Notes: generated by a model from the sequence alone, not told the origin. Positions 9,474 through 20,129 are shown, counted from the stretch's first letter. The stretch: DNA of 20,788 nt from Paramacrobiotus richtersi (GCA_034698045.1 JAQGAU010001189.1:1-20788); one strand, 5' to 3'. Numbers and translations are program-made.

Positions 9474-11031
9474 ATGTCCTCCAAAGCTGGCCAAAATTCC
9501 GAATTCCAGATAATCGATCTCGCAGCCGACATCATATTAGAAATCTGCAGTTATTTAGGACTCCATGACCCAGTAAACATGAAAAGGTAAGAGGTGATAA
9601 AAAATTAAGTATACAGTGTACAATGTACTCGTCTGACTCAGTACGACGGTCGCTGCAGATATGCATCGAGTCTGCGGGAACGAATCGACGCCGAATCCTG
9701 TTCAATTTTTTGTTTTTCAGTTCAAATTTAAACTAAATATTGTCATAATAAAATTAGCTAACAAAAACACGCAGGTCCCGGCCGTACTCACAGTCACCGG
9801 CATGTACATACATAAGTGTATGTTTTTAACTGTTTTAAACAATTTGCATTATAAGTTCCATAAAAATAACTAAGTTCTCTATCTGCGTTGGTGGCTTGTA
9901 GTTGATTTCTAAGTGAAACCTGATCGAAGCGATCAGGGTTTTCGTCACCAGACAGCTGATGGAGGCTGCATGTCCAGATTGAGGTCGTTAACTCAATAAT
10001 AAAACATTTACTACAATTTTGCAGAATCTGCCAGTGGTGGGGAATAAACCCGTCCGCCACGTGTATGCCCAGACTGGTGGAAGTGGACGGTTCTAGCATG
10101 CTCAATCAATCCGAAGATCTGCTGAAGGATGCATTAAATGTGCAGATACATAAGAACACCAAGGTGTTGGTTATACGACACGTGGATTTTCTTTGTGGAC
10201 AGCGGAAGTTCGGTATTATTGTGAGCGCTATCAAGCAGAAGGAAGCAGACGTGATATTGTTGATTCTCAGTGACTGCAATGTTCAGCAGGAGTGGGCTGG
10301 GAGTGCCCACTACTGGCTGGAGCCGCAGATACTCGCTACTTATGACGAGGATACATTAATAGAAAATTGTTATGAGGATTATATATCCGGTGGTTATGAT
10401 CATTATAGGTTGCAGCACTTACTTTCTGGTGCAAAAAAATTGATTCTCATGAATTATACTATACAGAATGTTATGAATGGTCCGTTTTTATGTATGGGGC
10501 CAGAGCCCACAATGCCTGGCCGCCTTCCCTGGCGCTCGAGTCATGGCGCACTACCACTTGTTGTCCCCAGACATGATTTTGACTGCAGTCAGCCGGTCGT
10601 TTCGCTTTATCATGGGTTCATTACGGCTTTGAATTCCAACTGCCCGGAAGTGAGCCCGGATATTCGAGACAAAGTTGTGCAACTCTACAGTTCTTGGATC
10701 TACAGCGATGCACAAGAGAAACAGTGGGAATCGTTGGGACGTCTCGTTAAATGGTAAAATACGAAGACTAGATGTTTCTATTTATATTTGTTTTTAATTT
10801 AAACGAAGCTACTCGCTGACAATTAAGAACATTTCCGCTGTTTGCCGTGAATACCGGTCTAACTCGTCTTGACATAGTTTGTTGTTTCTGTTATACTTTA
10901 GTCTGAACGAAGGGGTGCCTGTGGCTTGGTTCGGTCAGGATTTCCAGGTGGATATACCAGCTCTGCGACAACTGGACCCCCTGACACTGAATAAACTCAC
11001 CATGCACGCCTTGTATCGATTGTACTTTTAG
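9474..11031 (+). CDS. Gene D: F-box protein of the same family, without the Tudor/KH0 module (323 aa)
   Basis: Exons are 9474-9586, 10025-10753 and 10902-11031; the joined frame is exactly 324 codons. Splice sites: AAAAG|GTAAG to TTTGCAG|A, and AAATG|GTAAAA to CTTTAG|T. The first junction restores Arg and reconstitutes an F-box (about residues 12-45: LAADIILEICSYLGLHDPV, then KRICQWW). The middle has a TKVLVIRHVDF...LLILSDCNV region that lines up with VQTIVLADVVW...VLIMRNVRM of gene B. The last exon ends with LTLNKLTMHAL (KLTMHAL at 312-318), the counterpart of KLTLHTL in B, placed directly after an intron as in A-C. Intron phases differ from A-C (2 and 2 rather than 0), so the split is older. 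The protein starts almost at the F-box, so it lacks the FMRP-like reader. It probably acts as an SCF-type adaptor; its target cannot be read from the sequence. Confidence 0.8.
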
Positions 11032-11300
11032 TGTCATTGTTAACGGTTTCATTTCATTGCTTTAGCTTACCCGTTTCATGTGACTGGGTTGAAATATGGT
11101 GCATGTAATATGCTACGCAGGGATAACGGGATGCATGCAGTACTTTCAGTTGTTTCGCAGCTTATTGCGAACTTTCACAGTTTTCGCGACATTTACAAAA
11201 CAATCACCGCACCTTGCGGTTTTAACTTCTGGCTACTTTTCAGTTGGCGACATGCGTCGTTAAAATAACCACTTTGTAGGTAAGATACGTTGGTCATGCA

Positions 11301-11306
11301 AATAAA
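11301..11306 (+). terminator. Candidate polyadenylation signal of gene D
   Basis: AATAAA, 270 bases downstream of the D stop codon and the first exact hexamer on that strand. The position fits a short 3' UTR. Cleavage is not shown. Confidence 0.4.
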
Positions 11307-11480
11307 AATATGTTAAAATCTCTGGAAGCGCCTGCGAGCATACAGTACAACTGCGCCTTGCGGGTGATCTCAGAATGAGAGCGGATCGAGAACGGGCTCT
11401 GGGCAAAGTCGTAGCCGACATCTGGATAGTACTTGGTGGATAAGGCCTTCAGTAACATGCCACCCGACAGACATTAGCAG

Positions 11481-11498
11481 TAGCGCCGCAAGGCGCTA
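11481..11498. repeat. 7-bp hairpin with a GCAA tetraloop
   Basis: TAGCGCC, GCAA, GGCGCTA: a perfect 7-bp stem with a GNRA-type loop on the plus strand. It lies between the two convergent genes, about 190 bases after the D poly(A) signal. The size is compatible with chance. Confidence 0.4.
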
Positions 11499-11612
11499 AG
11501 CCCGCCGACTCATCATCTTCCAGCGCTAACCCGTACAAATGGCCCGGTTGCCGTGCCTGTTCGTTAATTCTTTACTGTCCCGACACAATACGAACAATTT
11601 ATAGAACTATAT

Positions 11613-11618
11613 TTTATT
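11613..11618 (-). terminator. Candidate polyadenylation signal downstream of gene C
   Basis: The minus strand reads AATAAA here, 326 bases past the C stop codon. As C is a pseudogene, this would be a relic signal. Confidence 0.25.
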
Positions 11619-13248
11619 TGACTTGTGCTGGAATGTGCCGATGGCATAGGCGTTTTGATACTTGATATAGAAGGGGTTTTCTTCAAGCCTCCGTATCCGC
11701 ATACCCACGTAAGTTACCAGCTCACATTCGGATTACAATTTTATCAGAGAATTTTGATAAACTTTCCATGGAACAATCGAAGCGCATTTAAAGCGTGTGC
11801 TGTAAAAGGAACCGACAGATACATAGACAGACTGTACATAAAGCTGGATACAATAACTAGGTACACCACTTATTCATAGATTACGAAGAGACGGAAGAGT
11901 ACATCAGCAGAGATATGTATTATTTCAATGTGTCCACAGAATGTTAGAAGGAAAGCGAGACTACCAACGGTGCAAAGTTTCCCTGGCTCCGACTCATCCG
12001 AGAAACGAGACTGTGCAAGGTGAGTTTGGTTAGCTTGTGTACATCCACGTCAATCAGGTTATCGATAGTCCACTGCCGATCGCGGTAGTGTACGTTATCG
12101 CGTGGGTCAGCTGACTGTCTGCTGTTGAGAATCTGTCAAAAAATACAACCAACGTTCGATTTCGTGGTACATCATTCTGCTACTGGACAACGGTATATCC
12201 GTGCTATTGACTGAGCATTTGCGTTGACGATCGCGGGGCTGTGCTCTCCGCTGTACCAGTATATAGATATCTATCTATATCATTGGCGGACCAGAACCGC
12301 CACTACAGATGCTAGTAAACAAAAATGACCAGGTCAACATTCTTACGTAAGGTGCGTGTTTATCGCCAGTGTAGATCCATGCCCATAACGCCTGCAGCTG
12401 AGCATCCTCCAGGGAAGGCAGACTGTCGTCCATCCGGGACCACAAATCCTGAATAGTCATCCGCCGAGTCTTCCCAATTTGTCCTCTGACAATATGGACA
12501 TTAACCCATACACAGCTGTCGTTATCAAGCAATGTCATCCTAACGTTCCGCAGCACGACAGTGTCACAAACAGTCGTCATTCCGTCCAGTTCCTCGATCA
12601 AATCCTGGAACATCCCGGCAAACTTGGAGCGTTTCGACACATCTTCCGAGTCTTCGTCTTCTGACCCATCTTCCCATAAAGACCAGTTAGCATCGGCCTA
12701 AACGACCGTCTCTACTGAACTGCGAAGTCCTTTTTCGACGAGTGCCCGCAACAACCGACCTCCCCAAAGGGCCGCATTGTGGACGACAGTCTCGGCATCA
12801 GCAGAAGCGCCCACATCATCGCCTTCAGAGACATCCGCGTTGACGATGATCCTGGTATGTCGTGTCCAGCAGTAGTGCAGGCTGGCCAGAGACTTCCAGT
12901 CCGGCTTAACAGGTTTGCAGTATCTTAGCAGAACACGGGTCACATACGGTGAAGTGAGAATCGAATCCCATAAGGCACACACTTGCCGAAGCCGGGTCTG
13001 CTCCAGACTGTCCAAATGTTGAAATATACCGGCCAGGATGTGCATAGGAAGTGTCCGGATACTGTACGTTGAGTCGGTTGAGAGGGACGATGTTTCGTGT
13101 TTGACGCTTAGTTCTGCCGTTGGTTCCAGGTCTGTCATGTCCAGCTTCCGCTTGCACTGCTGGATGAACAGTTCATGAGGAAATTCCTCAGAGGAATAAA
13201 GTTGCACTCGCTCGTCACTTTGTCAAGCAGCTCCCGTAACTTGCGTCC

Positions 13249-13786
13249 CTAAGTGAGAGACGGTGATGATTATGTGAATCTATCTCTACTCACGAGGAAC
13301 TGCTCATTTCCTACTGGATTTTAATTTAAAGGGTCATTTGGTTCTTTAACCGGAAGATACAAGGGGGTGGGTAGGCAAGCGCTTACTGTGTAAAATATTA
13401 CGTACGGTATACCGAAGGGGGGTAGTCCCCTAGATTCGTTCTAGGGGGGTGGGCAGGCGTAATACCTGATTTTTCCTGTTACGCAATACTTGAACCGCGC
13501 CTGAGCGCAACACAATTACCCTCTAACCCGCGCCAACATGCTCTCCCCTACAGCAACACTACCAGCGAAACGAGGATGCAGTTTTCCGCTATAGCGAAAC
13601 AGTCGACGGACAAGGGCAGCGGCCCCTGGCCACCCCGCACTACCATTAAATTACCCATAGCGACGCGACAGCAAATCTGTGACAATTAACTGAATCAAGA
13701 GGTGCAAGTACCCTGTAGGCTGCAGAGTCAGAGTGCAGACTAACCCCTCAAATACTGCGATAACCGATCAGATGGTTCTCACTTAC
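13249..13786 (-). other. Intron 1 of pseudogene C, with G-rich hairpin insert
   Basis: The intron is 538 bp. It contains two copies of a G-rich motif (GGGGGTGGGTAGGC near 13365-13378 and GGGGGTGGGCAGGC near 13445-13458) flanking a perfect 8-bp hairpin, CCCCTAGA-TTCGT-TCTAGGGG (13427-13447). The insert is absent from the 130-bp equivalent intron of A. Confidence 0.6.
13427..13447. repeat. 8-bp perfect hairpin in C intron 1
   Basis: CCCCTAGA, loop TTCGT, TCTAGGGG. It is flanked by near-identical G-rich direct motifs about 80 bp apart, which may be remnants of a small inserted element. Confidence 0.55.
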
Positions 13787-14160
13787 AGCTGTAACTGGGT
13801 CCCGCTCTGTTTGGTCCTTTGGAAATGCACTGCTAGTTTCGATATATTCTAGCCACTCATCGTCAGGCCAAGGTTCTCGTAGAGCACTTCGATCGTCTAA
13901 TCTGGCTGTTCAATGTTTCCACGATTTTCTGACAGGATGAATCACCACGGCAGTAGTTCTCCGGCAGGCGAACTTTGTTTCTGATAAACTGCGCATTCTG
14001 CACGCGCAACTCTATCAGTTACGATTCTGTAAGCGGCAGCCGAATACGGTCGTCTATCGGGAGAACGAATGTCTGATCACCCTCCGGAAAGCAGAGCCTT
14101 CACCAGCACAAAGATCAACGTGGCTGGGTACCACGTTCGCGGTTCTCGGGCACTTCGACG

Positions 14161-14714
14161 TAGAGATGGCAATGGCTCAGCCGAAGTCGTTTGAGCCGCA
14201 GCTGAGCCGGCTTCGGCTGAGCCGGCTGGACCAAAACAGAAGATGCAGCCGTTATCGGCTGAGCCGTTTAGAGCCGGCTCACGAGGAGAGCCAGCCGCAG
14301 CCGGGCCGCGAGCCGTTATCGGCTCACAACGCACGGCGCTTAGACAAAATTATCCATAAACGCCAGTGCGGGAGAAGTTTACGCATCAACAACGCACCAG
14401 GCGCATGACCCGAACGCCGCCGAAGAGCAATGCCATCGTTTTCACTAAATTCTCAATACACTCTGAAATTCTCAATACACATGAATCTTGATTTAATATA
14501 TTCATTTGTCAAATTATTGGGACAAACGCTAAAGAGAAAGACGTGGCAGTCAAGTTATCGGCTGAGCCGGCGCCAAGCCGGCTCAGCTGGCTTGCGGAAT
14601 CAGCCGAGCCGTTAGAGCCGGCGCAGGGCCGCAGCCGAAAACGGCGAGCCGGCTCCCGTTTTTAGCCAGCTGTAGCCAGTCGTTAAGCCATTAAGCCAGC
14701 CGTTGACATCTCTA
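14161..14714. mobile_element. 554-bp non-autonomous inverted-repeat element, hAT-like
   Basis: The left end reads TAGAGATGGCAATGGCT and the reverse complement of the right end reads TAGAGATGTCAACGGCT (15 of 17 positions match). Inside the ends, both arms are dense in GCCGGCTC/GAGCCGGC blocks and can fold on each other; the centre (about 14330-14540) is AT-richer and unrelated. No transposase is encoded. Ends of this form occur in hAT-type elements, but I see no matching 8-bp target duplication: the flanks are CTTCGACG and GTCTGGTT. The left end coincides with the point where gene C exon 1 homology breaks off, and the lost part of exon 1 does not resume on the right. A rearrangement after insertion is likely. 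Confidence 0.65.
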
Positions 14715-15439
14715 GTCTGGTTAGAACGTGAAGCATGCAGGGATCTGACTGAACTGTCACCACTTACCAGCAGGATAAAAGACAAATTTCTCCCTACGAA
14801 GGCACACTTACTGATGGAGTCGACTCCTGCACGATTTAGATAATTCAACAAAATTAATGAAGAACTGTTACGAGAACCACAAACTGTGCAGTAACATGCC
14901 AGTCTTCACAATGGGCTTTCAGTCAATCTGTGGCTCCTAGATAAGCAGCGTCGTAACGAACGCATGACACATACAATTTGCAATCGAATGATCGTCATAT
15001 TAGGAGAAGCTCATCAACTTGCTTGGCGTCGAGAAATGAAAGGGAGAAGACAATGTTAATCGTTATTGGAAAATTTGGTCAGAATCGAAACGTACAATTT
15101 TTATAATCGAAGCTGAAACCACGATGCGACCTGTAGCGGAGCATGAACCAGACCTACTGCACTGGGCGGTTGCTTGTGTCACTGTCCGACGTAACAGCCA
15201 TCTGGCCCGGGTGTGGCCAGATTAATCCCACTGGTTTTCAGTGTGATTTAGAATGCTTGGGCACGTAAGAGTTAATATAGATGGATGAAGTAACATTTGT
15301 GTTGCAAGACGAATTCGACCACAGCTTTTGAACATGACGGTTTCGAGCGCGGCTTCACGCGGATTTTATAGGTTCCGCAAGGTTTTTATGGTGCAAGTGG
15401 TTAAATAGGTTTCGCACTTTCGGTTCAACACTTTTTTAA
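14715..15439. other. Region between the hAT-like element and gene E
   Basis: No open frame here shows family similarity. I looked for the missing 5' half of gene C (NWGCEG motif) and the missing downstream exons of gene E (an M13 continuation or HExxH) and found neither. Confidence 0.45.
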
Positions 15440-16850
15440 TTATGAGGGGTAGTGATATACAGTTAGAATAGGATTCTCCTCTTGATAACAGAGGTAAACA
15501 AAACTGGTCCGTACGACACTGGCAATTCGACATAATTCATTGAAAAAACTGAAGGTCACGTTTACATTTAAGATGTTACTGACCATGGTTATATTGTGGT
15601 CAAACTCCACAATTTCCTCAAACGTTGTGGACAGCGTGCTATTGTTGACCCTAGGTTCGGCAGTGTCCCGGAGCAGTAACATGGTGATGTTGCGCAATAC
15701 GTGCAGGTGCGCAACCCTATACATTTTCCCCATTAGTCCATCCATCAAGATAGCTTTGTCGGCCATCATCGGTGGGTAAGTCATTTTGATAATTTTTTGC
15801 GCTTCTGGATGTGTCGTATTCGAAACCAGTTGGACGGTGAAGAACGCTCGGTGTCCAGCTAAGGAACTGTGGAGAATAGTTCCAGCGATGTCAAACTTGG
15901 ATGCATTCCAGTCCGGTGTTATAAGAGGCCAGCCGCCAATAACGTTGTCCAAAAGACTTAGCAGCGGTTGCGCTCCTAAAGATTCGCGTTGCTCTGCAAG
16001 AAAAGCAAATAAAAATTAACTTGAGCAAATAGTAAGCGAACGAAGCCTTACTTTCGTCCATGCATTGATGGTACAGCTTCCGCAGCTTGGTTTCCGATGG
16101 AAATGACCCGGTGGCTGATTTATCCAGCAGCACTGCTTAGAAAACAATCATTTAACGTTTGATGTTCGTTTTCTACAACGACTTGCAGAGAAGCTGCGTA
16201 AACAGTCCGTCTTGGAAAAGGTAATTTTTTGTCCTGCTGGAGCAGTTTGAGATATGGCGCATTCACTGAACGAGCGACGCTTACGGCCTAGCGTGGTTTT
16301 AGAATGTAGGCCTTATACGCTGTACACTTTTTATTCAGTGAACATCAAAAACCGGTTCGACTGAGGTAAATAGCTGATGAGGAAAGATGGCAAACGTACC
16401 GTGTAGGTCTTTCCAGACTTTGTGGCGCAAATGATAAAATGCATCTGCTTGAATCTCGCCTGCTTTAAGTTCATTGGCCTTCATCCATTTTCCACAAGCA
16501 TAATCATAAAAATCATCGCACGGATCAACTGAATCGTCTATGGCATCCAGTAGGTACTTTGCTAAGAATTGCAGCATTGCCATAAAATGAAATGTGTTCG
16601 ATCGTCTGCAGCCAAAGCTCGGTGGCTCACCGGTTTCTTTGCATGTTGCTGTATGACAAAATTTCTTGTTGTAAGGAGATTCGATTTCATTGCTGTCGAT
16701 CTCTCCTGAAACAATGGGTTAACAGGATCACAATAAAGTAATGTTAGAAAGAAATAAGAAGAGGAATCACGTACCCTGATCAGAGTTAATTAAAACGCAG
16801 TATGAAAACAATGGAATCAAAATCGAAGCAATGTACAGACACGTAGCCAT
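15440..16850 (-). CDS. Gene E: secreted M13 (neprilysin-like) N-terminal fragment
   Basis: Exons: 16850-16775, 16705-16631, 16561-16400, 16132-16052 and 15993-15584. Phases are 1,1,1,1 and then 0 at a likely donor ATG|GTCAGT. They give 268 open residues. Without splicing at that last donor the frame continues to a stop at 15440. Residues 1-21 form a signal peptide or anchor (MATCLYIASILIPLFSYCVL). The M13 N-domain signature follows: FCHTATC, then DDSVDPCDDFYDYACGKW (residues 59-76), LRKLYHQCMDE, and GGWPLITPDWNASKFD. Several N-x-S/T sites (NNTIT-like contexts: NTT, NIT, NNS) fit a secreted or extracellular protein. M13 enzymes are usually about 700-750 residues, with zinc-binding HExxH and ExxxD in the C-terminal half. 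None of that is present here, so this is either the 5' part of a gene with distant exons or an inactive truncated protein. Confidence 0.75.
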
Positions 16851-18026
16851 TTCCTATCGGTGAACCGTTAATTATACATGAATAAAGCAGATTTATGGAA
16901 CAAATCAACATGCGCTGCTGGTTTGGACGAATTTATACTGACGGTAGATCTTTTCAGTAACAATAATGCGGCTCGTTTTTGCCGACCAGTACCGGTATAT
17001 CAGTTCCGTTTGGCAACTTTGCAGCTGACAGTAGCACACCGAAAACAGGTTAAACACGGAGCAAAACCGCCACATTGACTCAACTGCCCATTTATAGAAA
17101 GTATCCACAAACCGGCATTCTCACGATCTCCTAATGCAAACAGAAGGAAAACGTTGATGCAAATGTAGCTAGCTACAAAGAATTAGCTACGTGAATTGTT
17201 ACCGTATGGACGATTATGAATATGCCCATATGGCCCGGATAGCCGCATGACCAGACAGCGGGGTTAGGTGCATCCCGCGCTATTAATTATGAGCCATTAA
17301 CCTCTGCATTGTTTAGCGTCCTGTATGGGACCGGTGTGCCCGTGTCCTCTTTATTGCTTAGGTTAATGTATTCACATGGTTTGAGATTGGTCGAAATGTC
17401 GTAAAGTTGGCACTGGGCAGTGACCAGTGGAATCACCATGCAATTTCACGAGAAATGATCAACTTGAGATGCATGAAAACTTTGCATGATTTAGTACGGA
17501 TTGAGTACTGCTCGGAGTAGCTGGCTGTACTTTTGAACACCCTTGGAATATTGTACTTTTGCGTTTAGATTCAGACTGATTAAATTTGAAAATCCCAACA
17601 CTTTTCTCGGCGACCTTGTGTACGCAGGATTAATATACTGGCCGCATATTAGTTTTACGTGCAGTCGGGGTAACAGAATCTAACTGCGTTTTGTCTAGCT
17701 TCACAAATCCAGCTGTCGCATTCGATCACCGGAGGCACCAAATCTCTGCCAGTAGATAAAATTTGATTAATCATTCATGCCACTAAATCCGGATATGAGC
17801 GCGGTTCTGACACGAGTTTGCGATTTCATGCTTTATATTGCTGTAAGTAGTTCCAAATTTTATTTTAACATACCGGTTTGTTCCAGGTATACTCGTATGT
17901 ATCAGTACTAGTAAGTAATCTGCACCTTATTGGTACGCTAAGGTTTCAGTCACAATACAATTCATCACAAGGTAGGTTTGTCTGGCATTTATGAGATACC
18001 GACAGATGGTCGAAACCTATTTCGCC
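16851..18026. promoter_or_regulatory. Divergent intergenic region between genes E and F
   Basis: Start codons of the two M13-like genes face away from each other across 1,176 bp, so both promoters should lie here. I see no tandem array or convincing core promoter motif. Open frames are short and unremarkable. Confidence 0.4.
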
Positions 18027-19302
18027 ATGCGCCGAATTCTCATCCCATCAGCTATTTATTTTATTTGTGCAGTTTCCTATTTCGCAAATGGAACCGGTGG
18101 TAATAAGGCGTGAAGTTGTTGCTCTTGATATTATGCATAATATACGCATTTACAGTTAGAACGAGCGGAAATCGAGTGATCGCGAGGAACCCAGCTGATA
18201 ATGTGACAACCTGCAATACACCATCGTGCGAAAGGATCGGTCAGTGCATCGCTGGCTGTTTCATCACAAATCCCTTGACCATTTTCTTGTAGCATCAAGG
18301 CTCTTGGGTAGCATCGACGACGCCGTGGATCCCTGCGACAATTTTTACCAGTACACCTGTGGAAAATGGCCGCAGAACCATCCAATTCCCGCTAACGAAC
18401 CCGGCGTAAACGAGGCCTGGGAGCTGGAGGATAAAATTGCGCAAGTGGTTATAGGTACAACGCGAATAACTGGATAGCACTCAGGAACATAGCAGTAATA
18501 GGCTCGGAGTAATCTGTGCAAAGAACATGAGAAGTATTGGTATCTAAAGATTGAACGTGGTTTTGTAACATATCATATAACAAAGAAGTGACTGCTAATG
18601 GCCTAATGCATATATTTATTTACTTTGCCAGTAATTCACTATCCTTGAGATCCAGAGGTCGTGTACACGACCGACACCAAACTGCATTTCTTAGCACTAT
18701 TACAAGACGGCTCAGCCGAAGCATCTCCACTGGAACGAAAGTTAAAGCGATTGTACAACCAGTGTATGGACGAAGGTATGTTTATTCAGGTTGTTATGTG
18801 TAATTATTTCGCAATAGATAAGTGCACATTTGCTCTTGCCGTTACAGCACAAAGAAACCGTCTACGTGCAGAACCCTTATTTACTTTGTTGGAGTACTCA
18901 CTGGGCGGTTGGCCCATTCTGACACCAAACTGGAATTCGTCCAATTTCAACCCACTCGACGCGCTGCTCAAGAGCTCCTTAGCAGGAAGTGAGCCTTTTT
19001 TTGTCGTGGAAGCAAATGACAAAGCAACCAATCCGCAGCTGCACGTCATCACGATCAAAGACCCAGCTACGTACGCGCAATCTGATGTGTTAAAAGACCG
19101 AGTGCTCGGGAAACTGCACTCGGAGAGTTACGAGCAGTTTTTGCTCAACGCCACGGCGGTGCTGCTTCGAGACACGAACAATACAGCCATCAACACAAGC
19201 ATGCTCTCTGCAAAATTAATGGACATTTTTAATATTGAGCGCAATATCAGTTTGGTAAGTGAGGACGGTTTAAGCAGTGATCACAGACCATGCGCCATTT
19301 AA
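18027..19302 (+). CDS. Gene F: secreted M13 (neprilysin-like) N-terminal fragment, paralogue of E
   Basis: Exons: 18027-18099, 18156-18239, 18293-18454, 18695-18775 and 18848-19254 (73+84+162+81+407 nt; 269 open residues). The ATG at 18027 opens a signal peptide (MRRILIPSAIYFICAVSYF). The donor GGTG|GTAATAAG and acceptor TTTACAG|TT give a 56-bp intron; the next intron is 53 bp. Exons 3 and 4 are exactly the lengths of their E counterparts (162 and 81 nt) and all phases agree. M13 signature: CNTPSC (44-49), IDDAVDPCDNFYQYTCGKW (60-78), LKRLYNQCMDE, GGWPILTPNWNSSNFN. The frame reaches a donor TTG|GTAAGTG at 19254; unspliced, it ends at 19302. No further M13 exon or HExxH appears in the remaining 1.5 kb. 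Intron 4 is 72 bp without a stop, so it could be read through. Probably a secreted or type II extracellular protein with no catalytic half in view. Confidence 0.77.
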
Positions 19303-20129
19303 ATACGTATATCACTGATAGATGTAAGTGTAACTGTGTAACAATAGACCGTGAGCGTGGCATCTTCTCTCTATTTATAAATCACTCGTTATATCTACAT
19401 TTCGCCCAAAAAACGCCCCAAAAAAGCGAATTTGTATGTCAAAAGGGAGCCCGATGTGCGCGGCGTCGACACACCGACACACATAAGTGCATCGACGCAC
19501 ATACACATGCGAGTTTGCCTGACGACACTGAATTTCTAAGCGGAAATTCATTCCGCTGCATGGTTGTTTAACGATTAATTTATTTTTATTTTTTTGTTTT
19601 TCCCCATTCTGTTACATTATCATAATGCATGAGAAACAGCCCTGGCTTGCCGATGGTTAAAAACCGCATGCTAACAAAGATTTTGGACACTTAGGCATTC
19701 CTTTAAATCTAACAGCAGATTCGCTGATCAAGAACCATTTCAGCCTGGTTATCCGGCTGCCCATTTGTTTCTAAATAATTCGAAGAGGATTCGGAACAAC
19801 ACAAGGCAATCTACAAGTAAAAAAACAGCAAAGAAAACAGCAGTAGGCAGCACTAGTTCAGTGATTTTGCGTTAGCACCAGCACTGGAAAAACAGGCAAG
19901 AGTATTCTAATTACAGAGCATTTCTTCAAAAAGCGTTTTTTGCCATTAGGTACGATTATTACGGTAACTAATGTGAACGAAGAAAATTAGAGTCGAAGGT
20001 AGCCCGGATATTCGGCTTCAAAACGATTGTAATTGTTACAAAAGAGAGCAGAAATTTGGATGATCCTACTTTTACGACGCACACTGCACATGTCGTCAAA
20101 AAAAGGTTTGCCAATCAAAGTGCGCATGT
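19303..20129. other. Region downstream of gene F without recognisable gene
   Basis: No open frame with known motif and no M13 continuation. The stretch near 19460-19510 is CAC/GAC-rich low-complexity sequence, and 19570-19605 is T-rich. Confidence 0.45.

Larger units (their letters stand above)
11032..11943. other. Convergent 3' region between genes D and C
   Basis: The D transcript (plus) and the C relic (minus) run towards each other here. I see possible polyadenylation signals on both strands and a small GCAA-loop hairpin at 11481-11498. The short open frames (for example 11625-11879) show no known motif. Confidence 0.45.
11944..14160 (-). pseudogene. Gene C: decayed FMRP-like Tudor/KH0 plus F-box paralogue
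   Basis: The three-exon plan of A and B is recognisable: partial exon 1 at 14160-13787 (donor GCT|GTAAGTG), exon 2 at 13248-12347 (CACTTAG acceptor, TAC|GTAAGA donor) and exon 3 at 12132-11944 (TTGACAG acceptor, 62 codons plus TAA). Lesions seen directly: exon 1 starts abruptly inside the second Tudor domain (RRSAREPRTWYP) at the edge of an inverted-repeat element. After WYPATLI a block is missing. The frame shifts after LLSGG. TAA follows PLTES. About 14 nt are missing after RTLA, in KH0. Exon 2 has a 32-nt insertion (near TTCCTCTGAGGAA) before KRKLD and an in-frame TAG at 12700-12698 after VETVV. The F-box (TLPMHILAGIFQHLDSLEQ, then RQVCALW) and the exon 3 motif KLTKLTLHSL remain intact. 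It is closest to A, sharing the exon 1 donor and the C-terminal tail ending in SF. An acidic stretch (WEDGSEDEDSEDVSKR) is private to C. Confidence 0.88.

Noticed and set aside
11625..11879. Plus-strand 84-codon open frame between D and C
   Set aside because: No motif or homologue in the window, and it lies in the convergent 3' region.
18110..18292. GTG-initiated frame with a signal-like leader as the start of gene F
   Set aside because: An in-frame TAA lies just upstream and there is no ATG. The exon at 18027-18099 has an ATG, a good signal peptide and the same phase as the first exon of gene E.
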